DNA of 64,000 bases, from positions 1-64,000 of the forward strand of contig CADAHL010000001.1 of assembly GCA_902787755.1 (NCBI GenBank). The letters are read 5' to 3'. The first letter of the stretch is position 1; the number at the start of each line of letters is the position of its first letter. The notes beneath the pieces were generated by a model. It had not been told where the DNA came from and did no database searches. It saw only the letters and a list, made by a program, of their open reading frames with translations. The translations under genes and the position numbers were made by a program. Source of the stretch: Oscillospiraceae bacterium (GTDB lineage Bacteria > Bacillota > Clostridia > Oscillospirales > Oscillospiraceae). Positions 36,275-45,408 of the stretch are shown piece by piece.

Positions 36275-38689
36275 TCATTCTTTTGTCATGTACTGGGCGG
36301 CGGCCCGAAGCATCAGCCGTTTGAGCCCCTGGCTTTCAAACTGGATCTCAATGAGAAAATCTCCGCCCATGGGGGTCATTTTGACGATCTGTCCCGGTCC
36401 AAAGGCCTTGTGCCGGACCTTATCGCCCGTCGAGAAGCTGCTGACCGGTACAGGCTTGGGCGCCGGAGGCGCGGGCTTGGGTTTGGGCGGTTCTCTGCGC
36501 TGCGGGGCGGAATATCCGTAGGAGGAGCCGGATTCCCGATAAGCGCCGTAGCCCCCCGGCTCCCGGTTGTCCCGGCTCTGGTCGCGAAAACCGTAGCCCC
36601 TGGGCAGATCCTTCCGGATATGCTCCGCGGGGATCTCATCCACAAAGCGGGAGCAGCGGTTTGCCGTGGTCCGGCCGAAGAGCATTCGATGCTGGGCGCA
36701 GAGCAGCCAGAGCTGCGTTTTGGCCCGGGTGATGGCCACATAGCACAGCCGGCGCTCCTCCTCCATCTCCTCCGGCTCGCCGATGGCCCGCATGCTGGGA
36801 AAGATGGTCTCCTCCATGCCCACCAGGAACACACAAGGAAATTCCAGGCCCTTGGCGCTGTGCATGGTCATCAGCACCACGCTGTCGGAATTCCGGTCAT
36901 AATTGTCCAGATCGGTATACAGAGCCACATTCGCCAGGTAACCGGAGAGCGTCGCGTCCCCCGACTCCTTCATATAGCCCAGAATGCTGCTCTTGAGTTC
37001 CTTCACGTTCTCCGCCCGGGCGGCGTCCTGGGGATCGTCCGATTCCTCCAGGGCCGTCAGATAGCCGGTGGCGCTGAGCAGCTCGTCAAACAGCACGTCC
37101 GGGGAGTTGTTTTCGGAGAAGGCGCGGAGTTTTTGCAGCATCTCCACAAACTGCAGCATCCGGCGGGCGGTGGCCTTCGCGATGCCGGGATACTGATCCG
37201 ACCGGGACAGGATCTCAAACAGGCTGCAGCCCTCTTCCCGGGCAAGGTCTCCGGCGATTTCCAGGCTTCTGGCGCCGATCCCCCGGGCTGGGATGTTCAC
37301 GATCCGGCTCAGACGCAGGTCGTCAGCGGGAACGGCGATCACGCTTAGATAGGCCAGCAGGTCCTTGACCTCGGCCCGATCAAAGAAACGGGTGCCGCCG
37401 ATCACGCGGTACGGGATCCCGCTGCGCTTGAAGGCAAACTCCAGCTCACGGGACTGGGCGTTCATCCGGTACAGAACCGCGTGATCCGACCAGCGCATTC
37501 CCTGGCCGAAGTTGCGGAGGATGACGGAGGCCACGTACTGGGCTTCCTCGCTCTCGTTCTCGGCACAGTGCAGCTGCAGCAGATCACCCGGCCCGGCCTT
37601 GGTCCACAGCTCCTTGCCCTTCCGGCCGGCGTTGTTGCGGATCACGCTGTTGGCCGCGTCCAGAATGTGACCGGTGGAGCGGTAATTCTGCTCCAGACGG
37701 ATGGTACGGCAGCCGGGGTACTGCTCCTCAAAGGAGAGGATGTTCTCGATGGTGGCGCCGCGGAACTTGTAGATGCTCTGGTCGTCATCGCCCACCACGC
37801 AGATGTTGCCCCATTTTCCGGCCAGGATGGCGGCCAGACGGTACTGCAGCAGATTCGTGTCCTGATACTCGTCCACCAGGATGTAGCGGAAGCGCTTCTG
37901 CCAGTAGTCCCGGACCTCCTCATGCTCCTCCAGGAGCTTTACGGTGAAGAAGATGAGATCGTCGAAATCCATGGCGTTGGCGGCAAACATCCGGCGCATG
38001 TATTCCTCGTAGATCTTTCCCATCTGCAGCCGGCGGTAATCGCCGGATTTCCGGGCCTCCTGCAGAAAAGCCGCGGCGCTGATCCGTCCGTCCTTGGCCC
38101 GGCTGATCTCTCCCAGTACGGCGCGCACCGGGTAGCGTTTTTCGTCCAGCTCCAGATCCTTCAGAATCTTCTTCATCAGGCTCTGGCTGTCAGAAGTGTC
38201 ATAGATGGTGAAGGATGTGCTGAATCCCAGCTTTTCCGCATCCCGGCGCAGGATTCGTACACAGGCCGAGTGAAAGGTACAGGCCCAGATGTCGTCCGCG
38301 GCTTCCGGCCCCAACATCCGCTCCAGACGCTCCTTCAGTTCGTCTGCGGCTTTGTTGGTGAAGGTGATGGCCAGGATCCGCCAGGGCGGTACCGGATCCA
38401 GAGCGGCCAGTCTCCGGGCCTGCTCGTCGCCCCGGCGGAGCAGGTCCAGACTGAGCCGATCCGCGTCGGGCGGGATTTCGTCGCTGTCCGAGGCGCTGCC
38501 GTAGCGCAGAAGATTGGCGATGCGGTTAATAAGCACGGTGGTTTTTCCGCTGCCGGCTCCCGCCAGGATCAGCAGGGGACCTTCCGTGGCCAGAACCGCC
38601 TGCTGCTGCATGGGATTCAGATGGGAGAAATCGCTGCGGATCAGTTCCCGTCGGACTTCAACGTATTCTTTTTGAAAATTTGTTTCCAT
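36275..38689 (-). CDS. pcrA: ATP-dependent DNA helicase UvrD/PcrA
   Basis: This 804-residue superfamily 1 helicase has Walker A AGAGSGKTT, TFTNKAADELKERL, DEYQDTN, GDDDQSIYKFRGA and MTMHSAKGLEF, and ends with a Pro-rich linker and a KVRHKAFGPGQIV domain that binds RNA polymerase in PcrA. It acts in repair and replication. ATG 38689 is chosen over an in-frame start at 38743 because a promoter (TTGTAC-17-TACAAT, 38697-38725 minus) lies immediately before it. The predicted transcript would begin at or next to the ATG, so the message may be leaderless. Confidence 0.95.
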   Translation of the reverse strand: METNFQKEYVEVRRELIRSDFSHLNPMQQQAVLATEGPLLILAGAGSGKTTVLINRIANLLRYGSASDSDEIPPDADRLSLDLLRRGDEQARRLAALDPVPPWRILAITFTNKAADELKERLERMLGPEAADDIWACTFHSACVRILRRDAEKLGFSTSFTIYDTSDSQSLMKKILKDLELDEKRYPVRAVLGEISRAKDGRISAAAFLQEARKSGDYRRLQMGKIYEEYMRRMFAANAMDFDDLIFFTVKLLEEHEEVRDYWQKRFRYILVDEYQDTNLLQYRLAAILAGKWGNICVVGDDDQSIYKFRGATIENILSFEEQYPGCRTIRLEQNYRSTGHILDAANSVIRNNAGRKGKELWTKAGPGDLLQLHCAENESEEAQYVASVILRNFGQGMRWSDHAVLYRMNAQSRELEFAFKRSGIPYRVIGGTRFFDRAEVKDLLAYLSVIAVPADDLRLSRIVNIPARGIGARSLEIAGDLAREEGCSLFEILSRSDQYPGIAKATARRMLQFVEMLQKLRAFSENNSPDVLFDELLSATGYLTALEESDDPQDAARAENVKELKSSILGYMKESGDATLSGYLANVALYTDLDNYDRNSDSVVLMTMHSAKGLEFPCVFLVGMEETIFPSMRAIGEPEEMEEERRLCYVAITRAKTQLWLLCAQHRMLFGRTTANRCSRFVDEIPAEHIRKDLPRGYGFRDQSRDNREPGGYGAYRESGSSYGYSAPQRREPPKPKPAPPAPKPVPVSSFSTGDKVRHKAFGPGQIVKMTPMGGDFLIEIQFESQGLKRLMLRAAAQYMTKE

Positions 38690-38696
38690 GGCTGGA

Positions 38697-38725
38697 ATTG
38701 TAGCATAAAAGCATCGGCGGTACAA
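38697..38725 (-). promoter_or_regulatory. Promoter of pcrA, possibly giving a leaderless mRNA
   Basis: TTGTAC (38720-38725 minus) and TACAAT (38697-38702 minus, with an upstream TG) are 17 bases apart. The ATG follows only 7 bases after the -10 box, where transcription would normally start. Confidence 0.6.
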
Positions 38726-38777
38726 GAAGCAGTTTCCCGTCAAATCGCAGCAGGTTTGCGCAATTCTGACAAAAAGG

Positions 38778-38805
38778 TTGCAAAACGGTAAAAATGTGAT
38801 ATGAT
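38778..38805 (+). promoter_or_regulatory. Promoter of GH25 gene
   Basis: TTGCAA (38778-38783) and TATGAT (38800-38805) are 16 bases apart. Confidence 0.65.
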
Positions 38806-38865
38806 AGGGACGCCGGCCTTCGCCTGCGCGGAGAGTCGGAGCTTTTGGAAAGAGAGAACAGCGCT

Positions 38866-40722
38866 ATGGAAAAGAAAAACGGATTTCTGAAACGGCTCTG
38901 GGAAATCATGAACGAGCCGCGTTTTGAAAAGCCTTTGATGATTCTGATCCCGTTTCTGACCCTGCTGATCTGCGCCATGATCCTGCTGCCCAGACTTCTG
39001 GGGCTGACTGACGGAGATCGGGTGATCATTCAGGACGATCCTGTTGTGGTTCAGGACACGGCGATCCAGGCGGAGGCGGAGCCGGTTTCCACGGCCCAGC
39101 CCACGCCTAGCCCCACCCCCTCTCCCAAGGGAGAGATCATCACGGGACTGCGGGGCAATTCTGTGGATCGCGACCTGTATATCACCGTCTGCGGCGCGGA
39201 TGGGCGGCCCATCAAAGGGGAGGTGTTCTCCCTGGCGGTCACCTATCCCGACGGTCAGACCTACGGCTTCGATACCGAGGAGGACGGCAGCTGCTATCTG
39301 GTCCGCCTGGCGCCGGGAGAATATAAGGTCGAGCTGAACGAGAAGAAGGGCTATGGAAAGGCCGAGGCGATCAGCTGCACGGTTTCGGCCAGCGCTCAGT
39401 ACGCGCCGATCGAGGATATCCAGACCGCGGCGGACGTAAAGGACGTGACCGAGGTCTCGGCCTCCGAAAAGCCGGACCAGGGCTACACCCCCGCGGAGGT
39501 CATCGCCGAGGAGATCCGGACGCCGGATCCCACGCCTACGCCGATCCCCAGCGAAGCTCCCGTCCCGGAACCGGAGCCGGAGCCTGTGGGCGGGGAAGTG
39601 ATCGTCATCGGCGGCGAGATCGAGCCGGAACCGCCCGCGCCGGTGATCACTTACCGCTATCGCTTCCGGGTCGGCGCCAACGGCTATCTGATCCTCAGCG
39701 AGACCGGAGAAGAGAGCGACGTCATGGCCATGGATGAGGACGGCGACGGCAGTCCGGAGTTCGGCCTGCGCTTTATCCCGGAGGAGAAGGACGAAGAGGG
39801 GAACGTCACCTCGGAGGCCTATTCTGTCAGCGTGGAGATCTTCAACGCCGACGGCAGCCCGGTAAATACCTACGATTACGAGACCATTGAGATCGTGACC
39901 GAACCGGAGCCCACGCCGACGCCTGAACCCACGCCCATGCCGGAGCCCACACCGACACCCGCGGCAGATCCCGGAACCGTGGAGATCATCAACAGCTACG
40001 GCTGGCGGGAGATCGACGGCAAAACCTATTACTACTATGAGGACGGCAACTATGCCGTCGGTCTGAAAAAAATCGACGGAAAATTCTACTACTTCAACAC
40101 CTACGGCGTAAAGGCCAGCTCCGTGGGCATCGACGTGTCCTTCTACAACAACGACATCAACTGGAACGTGGTCAAAGCCCAGGGGATCGACTTTGCCATC
40201 ATCCGCGTGGGCGGACGGGGCTGGTCCAGCGGCGCGCTGTACGACGACGTGCGTACCCAGGAGTATCTCCGGGGGGCCAGAGCGGCCGGCGTGAAGATCG
40301 GCGTGTACTTCTATTCCACCGCCATCACCAATTACGAGGCCGTGGAGGAGGCCAGCGTGGCCATCAGCACCCTGGGCGGCATGAGCCTGGATTATCCCAT
40401 CTTCATCGACATGGAGTTCTCGGGCGAGTATCCCTACGGACGCTCTGACCAGCTGAGCGCCAGCCAGCGGGGCGGCATCGCCACCGCCTTCTGCGAGACG
40501 GTACGGAACGCGGGCTACCGCGCCGGCGTGTACTCCGGGCAGAATTTCTACAAGTACTCCATGGATTACAACGCCATCTCCAGCTACTATATCTGGCTGG
40601 CCAGCTACACCAGCAACAACCGCCTTCCGGACTTCCCGTACCGCTACGATATGTGGCAGTTTACGGACCGGGCCGCGGTGGACGGCATCCAGGGCGGCGT
40701 GGATATGGACGTGATCTTCTGA
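38866..40722 (+). CDS. Membrane-anchored GH25 lysozyme with SpaA-like and wall-binding domains
   Basis: This is a 618-residue modular protein. One N-terminal membrane helix (MILIPFLTLLICAMILLP) is followed by a Pro/Thr linker, a SpaA/prealbumin-like beta domain (about 100-175, DRDLYITVCGADGRPIKG), more Pro/Thr/Glu spacers, a YYYY-rich wall-binding repeat (REIDGKTYYYYEDGNY) and a GH25 muramidase domain with GIDVSFYNNDINW, FIDMEF and the C-terminal WQFTDRAAVDGI. It would cut peptidoglycan outside the cell. Gene stands alone with its own promoter and terminator. Confidence 0.9.
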   Translation: MEKKNGFLKRLWEIMNEPRFEKPLMILIPFLTLLICAMILLPRLLGLTDGDRVIIQDDPVVVQDTAIQAEAEPVSTAQPTPSPTPSPKGEIITGLRGNSVDRDLYITVCGADGRPIKGEVFSLAVTYPDGQTYGFDTEEDGSCYLVRLAPGEYKVELNEKKGYGKAEAISCTVSASAQYAPIEDIQTAADVKDVTEVSASEKPDQGYTPAEVIAEEIRTPDPTPTPIPSEAPVPEPEPEPVGGEVIVIGGEIEPEPPAPVITYRYRFRVGANGYLILSETGEESDVMAMDEDGDGSPEFGLRFIPEEKDEEGNVTSEAYSVSVEIFNADGSPVNTYDYETIEIVTEPEPTPTPEPTPMPEPTPTPAADPGTVEIINSYGWREIDGKTYYYYEDGNYAVGLKKIDGKFYYFNTYGVKASSVGIDVSFYNNDINWNVVKAQGIDFAIIRVGGRGWSSGALYDDVRTQEYLRGARAAGVKIGVYFYSTAITNYEAVEEASVAISTLGGMSLDYPIFIDMEFSGEYPYGRSDQLSASQRGGIATAFCETVRNAGYRAGVYSGQNFYKYSMDYNAISSYYIWLASYTSNNRLPDFPYRYDMWQFTDRAAVDGIQGGVDMDVIF

Positions 40723-40729
40723 CCGATCC

Positions 40730-40770
40730 GAACAGAGCGGAAGAAAAAAGCTTCCGCCCTGTTCTTTTTT
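40730..40770 (+). terminator. Terminator after GH25 gene
   Basis: GAACAGAGCGGAAG pairs with CTTCCGCCCTGTTC (one mismatch), followed by TTTTTT. Confidence 0.9.
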
Positions 40771-40781
40771 GCATAAAATCT

Positions 40782-40810
40782 TTGCTTTTTGCCGCGGGAT
40801 ATGATAACAT
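40782..40810 (+). promoter_or_regulatory. Promoter of prfC
   Basis: TTGCTT (40782-40787) and TAACAT (40805-40810) are 17 bases apart, giving a leader of about 100 bases. Confidence 0.55.
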
Positions 40811-40914
40811 AAAGCGCTGATTTTTATGTGACAAGAGGAAACAAAGCTATGGTTACCCCACCATGATCCGGTTTCGCGTCTTTTTCGGCAATATTTGAGT
40901 ATAAGGAGCGAAAC

Positions 40915-42507
40915 ATGACAAGTTTACAACATGAGATCCAGCGCCGGAGGACCTTCGCCATCATCTCCCACCCCGACGCCGGTAAGACCACCTTGACAGA
41001 AAAGTTGCTGCTCTACGGCGGGGCGATCCAGCAGGCCGGCTCGGTAAAGGGCAAGGCCACCGCCCGGCACGCGGTGTCGGACTGGATGGAGCTGGAGAAG
41101 CAGAGGGGAATTTCCATTACCTCCTCCGTTATGCAGTTTGAGTACGAGGGCTATTGCATCAATATCCTGGACACCCCCGGCCACCAGGACTTTTCCGAGG
41201 ACACCTATCGGACCCTGATGGCGGCGGATTCCGCGGTCATGGTCATCGACGCGGCCAAGGGCATCGAGCCCCAGACCCGGAAGCTGTTTCGGATCTGCGC
41301 CATGCGGCACATCCCCATCTTCACCTTTATCAACAAGCTGGACCGGGAGGCCCGGAGCCCTTACGAGCTGATGGAGGAGCTGGAGAAGGAGTTCGGGATC
41401 GGCACCTACCCCATGAACTGGCCCATCGGCTGCGGCCAGGAATTCAAGGGCGTGTACGACCGGGAGAAGAAGCAAATCCTGGCCTTCAACGAGTTCCATC
41501 GGGGCCAGAGCCGTATCCGGGCCATCGAGTGCAGCCTGGACGAGACCGAGCGGCTGGACGAGCTGATCGGGCAGCGACTGCGCCAGTCTCTGACCGATGA
41601 TATCGAGCTGCTGGACGGCGCGGGCTTTGACTTTGACCTGGAGGAGGTTCGAGCCGGCCGGCTGAGCCCGGTGTTCTTCGGTTCTGCGCTGAACAATTTC
41701 GGCGTGGAGCCCTTCCTGGAGAGCTTTCTGAAAATGACCATGCCGCCCCTGCCCAGAGCTTCGGGCGACAAGGTGGTGGATCCTTTTGACGAGCATTTTT
41801 CGGCCTTCGTTTTCAAGATCCAGGCCAACATGAACAAGGCCCACCGGGACCGAATTGCCTTTATGCGCATCTGCTCCGGGCGCTTTGAGCGGGACAGGGA
41901 GTATTTCCACGTCCAGGGCGGCAAGGCCCTGCGCCTGGCCCAGCCCCAGCAGCTGATGGCCTCTGACCGGGCTATCATCGACGAAGCCTTCGCCGGGGAT
42001 ATTATCGGCGTGTTCGACCCCGGTATCTTCTCCATCGGCGACACCATCTGCGAGAAGGGGCAGAACCTGTGCTTTGAAGGCATCCCGACCTTTGCGCCGG
42101 AGCATTTTGCGGCGGTGGAACGGATTGACACCATGAAGCGCAAGCAGTTTGAGAAGGGAATCCAACAGATCGCCCAGGAGGGCGCCATCCAGATCTTCCA
42201 CGAGCCGCACACCGGCGTGGAGGAGGTCATCGTGGGTGTGGTGGGCGTGCTGCAGTTCGAGGTGCTGGAGTATCGCCTGAAGAGCGAGTACGGCGTGGAC
42301 ATCCGCCGCCGGAGCCTGCCCTTCGAGATCATCCGCTGGGTTGACAATGAGTCTATCGATATCCACAGTCTGAATCTGACCAGCGATACCCGCTGGGTCC
42401 AGGACTTCAAGGGCAACGACCTTCTGCTCTTCACCTCGCCGTGGTGCGTCAACTGGGCGCTGCAGAAGAACGAGGGTCTGCGCCTTCGGGAATTCAACCG
42501 GGACTAA
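40915..42507 (+). CDS. prfC: Peptide chain release factor 3
   Basis: This 530-residue translational GTPase has G1 SHPDAGKTTLTEKLLL, the switch segment RGISITSSVMQF, G3 DTPGHQDFSED and G4 FINKLDREA. It recycles RF1/RF2 after peptide release. The domain II and III segments that follow (FKIQANMNKAHRDRIAFMRICSG) fit RF3 rather than EF-G. TAAGGAGCG precedes the ATG. The cyclodeaminase gene starts 14 bases after its stop and is probably cotranscribed. Confidence 0.95.
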   Translation: MTSLQHEIQRRRTFAIISHPDAGKTTLTEKLLLYGGAIQQAGSVKGKATARHAVSDWMELEKQRGISITSSVMQFEYEGYCINILDTPGHQDFSEDTYRTLMAADSAVMVIDAAKGIEPQTRKLFRICAMRHIPIFTFINKLDREARSPYELMEELEKEFGIGTYPMNWPIGCGQEFKGVYDREKKQILAFNEFHRGQSRIRAIECSLDETERLDELIGQRLRQSLTDDIELLDGAGFDFDLEEVRAGRLSPVFFGSALNNFGVEPFLESFLKMTMPPLPRASGDKVVDPFDEHFSAFVFKIQANMNKAHRDRIAFMRICSGRFERDREYFHVQGGKALRLAQPQQLMASDRAIIDEAFAGDIIGVFDPGIFSIGDTICEKGQNLCFEGIPTFAPEHFAAVERIDTMKRKQFEKGIQQIAQEGAIQIFHEPHTGVEEVIVGVVGVLQFEVLEYRLKSEYGVDIRRRSLPFEIIRWVDNESIDIHSLNLTSDTRWVQDFKGNDLLLFTSPWCVNWALQKNEGLRLREFNRD

Positions 42508-42520
42508 AGGAGGAGCCGCC

Positions 42521-43132
42521 ATGGCCGAAGAAAAAAAGATCACGATCGAGATTTTTCGCAAGAAAGATGCCGAGGACTTTACCAAATCCCTGGCCGATCC
42601 CGATAGCCGGGCCGAGACCGGCAGCGGTACGGCCATGACAGCGGCCATCGCCGCCGCTTTCCTGCTGCGTGCCGCGGAAGCGGAGGAACTCACCGAGGAG
42701 AACCGGGAGCGGCTGGAGTATCTGCGCCGCAACGCGGAGATCATGCGCAAGTACATGGTCCAGCTGATCGATGAGGACGTAAAGTGCCGTGGGCCGCTGC
42801 GCCGGGCGAAAAAGGAAGGGGACGACAGAAAGATCGAGGCCGCCTCCCAGTCGGCGTCTGTGATCTGCGCCGAGATCGCCGCCATGATGGGCAAGTGCCT
42901 GGAGCTGATCGAATCCATGACGGAGCTGGCAGGGGAGGATCAGAGACACTGGCTCTGTGAGAGCGCGGAGCTGGCCATGGCGGCCATCAAGGCCTCCATG
43001 CGCTACTGCATCAATTGGGGCGACAAAAGCAGCGACGAGACCCTGCGCTATGTGGTCCGCAGGGAAAACGAGCTGCAGCTGCAGGAATACACGAAGACTT
43101 ACGACAGCGTACTGAAAAAGCTGGCGCTGTGA
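42521..43132 (+). CDS. Cyclodeaminase/cyclohydrolase family protein (FchA-like)
   Basis: This 203-residue, mostly helical protein belongs to the PF04961 family, whose members catalyse formiminotetrahydrofolate cyclodeamination or methenyltetrahydrofolate cyclohydrolysis. The Gly/Ala-rich segment ETGSGTAMTAAIAAAFLL matches the family's conserved N-terminal helix. The partner formyl-THF genes are not in this window, so the substrate step is inferred. AAAGGAGGAG precedes ATG 42521. It lies 14 bases after prfC. Confidence 0.85.
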   Translation: MAEEKKITIEIFRKKDAEDFTKSLADPDSRAETGSGTAMTAAIAAAFLLRAAEAEELTEENRERLEYLRRNAEIMRKYMVQLIDEDVKCRGPLRRAKKEGDDRKIEAASQSASVICAEIAAMMGKCLELIESMTELAGEDQRHWLCESAELAMAAIKASMRYCINWGDKSSDETLRYVVRRENELQLQEYTKTYDSVLKKLAL

Positions 43133-43319
43133 ACAAGAGAACAAAAGACACGGACACGGCTTTCCTGCGGGAGGGCCGTGCTCTTTTTTTTGCCTGGGGA
43201 AAAGTGAGCGGTATCCTCAATATTAAGGAAGACAGCCTCCCGGAAAATTGTTAAAATGAAAACGGAGAGATCATGGGAAACTGCAGATATTGATGAATTA
43301 TGAATAAGGGAGGATCATC

Positions 43320-44498
43320 ATGAGAAAATGGCTCAGTTTGCTTCTTGCCGCCCTTCTGGTGCTTTCCCTGTGCGCCTGCGGACAGACCGCTCAGGAACCG
43401 GAGCCGGTACAGACGCCTGCGGAAGAACCCTCCGCAGAACCCATCAGCGCGGCGATTCCGCAGCCGGCGGCGACTCACCAGATCCAGCTGGTCCGGGCTA
43501 CCGCCAACGGCTATTCGGTGATGGAACTGGAGCAGGAGGATGAGTTCCTGGCCCGGGCCGTGCTGCCGGATGACGAGAGTGTGGTAGATCACTGGGAGCT
43601 CAACGGTGAATTTGTCGATCCCGGCGACCGGCAATACAGTCTGGTGTTTAACAGCAGCGACGTGTACGTGGTAGAGGCCTACATTCGCCCGGCCAAAAAT
43701 GTAAGCTGTGTGAAGAACTGCTATCTGCAGTTTTTGAATGACGACGGTGAGCCTGCCGGGGACAAGTACAAGAGAGTATTCTTTGAGGATTTCTACACCG
43801 AGCCCGTTACCGATACGCCCCATGAGGGCGGAAGCATCACCGCGTGCGTGACGGCCTTTGTGCCCGCGGGAAAGAGCGTGGATTACTGGATCATCAACGG
43901 CGCCGCCTTCCGTACCGAGCAGGAGATCCGGGCCTTCATCTTTGTGGGGCTGCGGGACAGCCTGGAGATCGAAGCGGTATTGAAGGATGGCATGGGCGGC
44001 ACTCCGGTGACCAGCCTGATGGGTACGTTTGACCCGGGCCGCGGTCGGGGCCAGCCGGTGAGCCATCCGGACGACGACGTTCCGGAGGGAAGAACGGTGC
44101 CCGCCGTGCAGAAATGGGATCCCTTTGACGATGGCGTGGACGGGGATCTGTTTGACGACACTCCCGATCCTGGCAGCTCCGCCATCCAGGCGCCGCCTTC
44201 GGAGGGAGATCACGAGCATGACTGGCAGCTCAACCCGGGCAGAAGCTGGGCACCCACCTGCACCGGCGAGGGGCAGGATCTGTACGTGTGCTCTATTTGC
44301 GGCAAGGAATTTGCCAACCGCATCCCGGCCACGGGACATCAATTCTATTGGTCCTCCAACGGCTGGTGGAGCGGACATACGCAGCACTGCTCTGTCTGCG
44401 GCGCTACGGGACTGACAGAGGCGCACACAGAAATTACGGATTATACCGGAAGCTGGGACTGCCCGGTCTGCGGAGAACACTACACGGCGATTAACTGA
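43320..44498 (+). CDS. Lipoprotein with C-terminal zinc-ribbon-like repeats
   Basis: This 392-residue protein has a lipoprotein signal (LLAALLVLSLCACGQ), a Glu/Pro linker, a beta-rich middle with two related segments (DHWELNGEFVDPG and VDYWIINGAAF), and a C-terminal Cys-rich tail with three paired CXXC motifs (YVCSICGKEF, HCSVCGATG, DCPVCGEH). These are typical of extracellular zinc-ribbon tails in Clostridia. Function is unknown. GGGAGGATC precedes the ATG. Confidence 0.78.
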   Translation: MRKWLSLLLAALLVLSLCACGQTAQEPEPVQTPAEEPSAEPISAAIPQPAATHQIQLVRATANGYSVMELEQEDEFLARAVLPDDESVVDHWELNGEFVDPGDRQYSLVFNSSDVYVVEAYIRPAKNVSCVKNCYLQFLNDDGEPAGDKYKRVFFEDFYTEPVTDTPHEGGSITACVTAFVPAGKSVDYWIINGAAFRTEQEIRAFIFVGLRDSLEIEAVLKDGMGGTPVTSLMGTFDPGRGRGQPVSHPDDDVPEGRTVPAVQKWDPFDDGVDGDLFDDTPDPGSSAIQAPPSEGDHEHDWQLNPGRSWAPTCTGEGQDLYVCSICGKEFANRIPATGHQFYWSSNGWWSGHTQHCSVCGATGLTEAHTEITDYTGSWDCPVCGEHYTAIN

Positions 44499-44510
44499 TA
44501 CAGATTATCC

Positions 44511-44548
44511 AAGCAAGCCTGTTCCTTCGGGGACGGGCTTGTTTTTTT
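44511..44548 (+). terminator. Terminator after lipoprotein
   Basis: AAGCCTGTTCC pairs with GGGACGGGCTT (small mismatch) over a TTCG loop, followed by seven T residues. Confidence 0.88.
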
Positions 44549-44577
44549 CCTGTGGAAAATGTTCACGGGGCGTTCAC

Positions 44578-44606
44578 TTGCCATTTGGTCGAAGCTGGTG
44601 TATAAT
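44578..44606 (+). promoter_or_regulatory. Promoter of sirtuin-tmk operon
   Basis: TTGCCA (44578-44583) and TATAAT (44601-44606) are 17 bases apart. Confidence 0.75.
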
Positions 44607-44681
44607 GCCATGGTAACGTTGGCTTGATATGTCCATGCCGTAAATATCGACAGGCTTGGAACCTTAAACGGAGGCGGCGAA

Positions 44682-45398
44682 ATGGAAACTGAGATCCTGA
44701 AGCTGAAACAATGGGTCGCGGAGAGCGACAATATCGTGTTCTTCGGCGGAGCCGGAGTGAGCACCGAGAGCGGGATCCCGGATTTCCGCAGCGTAGACGG
44801 CCTGTACAATCAGAAATGGAAGTATCCTCCCGAGACGATCCTCAGTCACAGCTTTTTTGAGCGCTGGCCCGAGGAGTACTACCGTTTCCACCGGGAGAAG
44901 CTGGTCATCGAGGGCGTGAAGCCGAACCGGGCCCATCTGCGTCTGGCCGAGCTGGAGCGGGAGGGAAAGCTGAAGGCGGTGGTGACCCAGAATATCGACG
45001 GACTCCACCAGGCTGCCGGAAGCAAAAACGTGCTGGAGCTGCACGGAAGCATCCTGCGGGCTTATTGCAGCCGCTGCCGCAAGCCCTATTCCGCCGACGC
45101 CATGAATCACGGCACCGGAGTACCCCGCTGCAGCTGCGGCGGCGTCATCCGCCCGGATATCGTTCTGTATGAGGAGCCGCTGGACCAGGAGATCATGTCC
45201 CGCGCCCTGCATTATATCCGGAATGCGGACATGCTCATTGTGGGAGGCACCTCGCTGAATGTGTATCCCGCGGCGGGACTGATCGATTATTACCGGGGAC
45301 AGAAGCTGGTCCTGGTGAATCTGAGCAGTACGCCCTATGACCAATATGCCGATCTGGTGATCCATGAGAAGATCGGCGAAGTATTTTCACAGATTTGA
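44682..45398 (+). CDS. cobB: Sir2-family NAD-dependent protein deacylase
   Basis: This 238-residue sirtuin has the NAD motif FFGGAGVSTESGIPDFRS, the TQNIDGLHQ block with the catalytic His in LELHGSI, and four Zn cysteines (YCSRC and CSCGG). It removes acyl groups from lysines using NAD. GGAGGCGGC precedes the ATG. The thymidylate kinase gene starts 11 bases after its stop. The gene symbol follows the common name for bacterial sirtuins. Confidence 0.92.
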   Translation: METEILKLKQWVAESDNIVFFGGAGVSTESGIPDFRSVDGLYNQKWKYPPETILSHSFFERWPEEYYRFHREKLVIEGVKPNRAHLRLAELEREGKLKAVVTQNIDGLHQAAGSKNVLELHGSILRAYCSRCRKPYSADAMNHGTGVPRCSCGGVIRPDIVLYEEPLDQEIMSRALHYIRNADMLIVGGTSLNVYPAAGLIDYYRGQKLVLVNLSSTPYDQYADLVIHEKIGEVFSQI

Positions 45399-45408
45399 GG
45401 GGTTAAGC

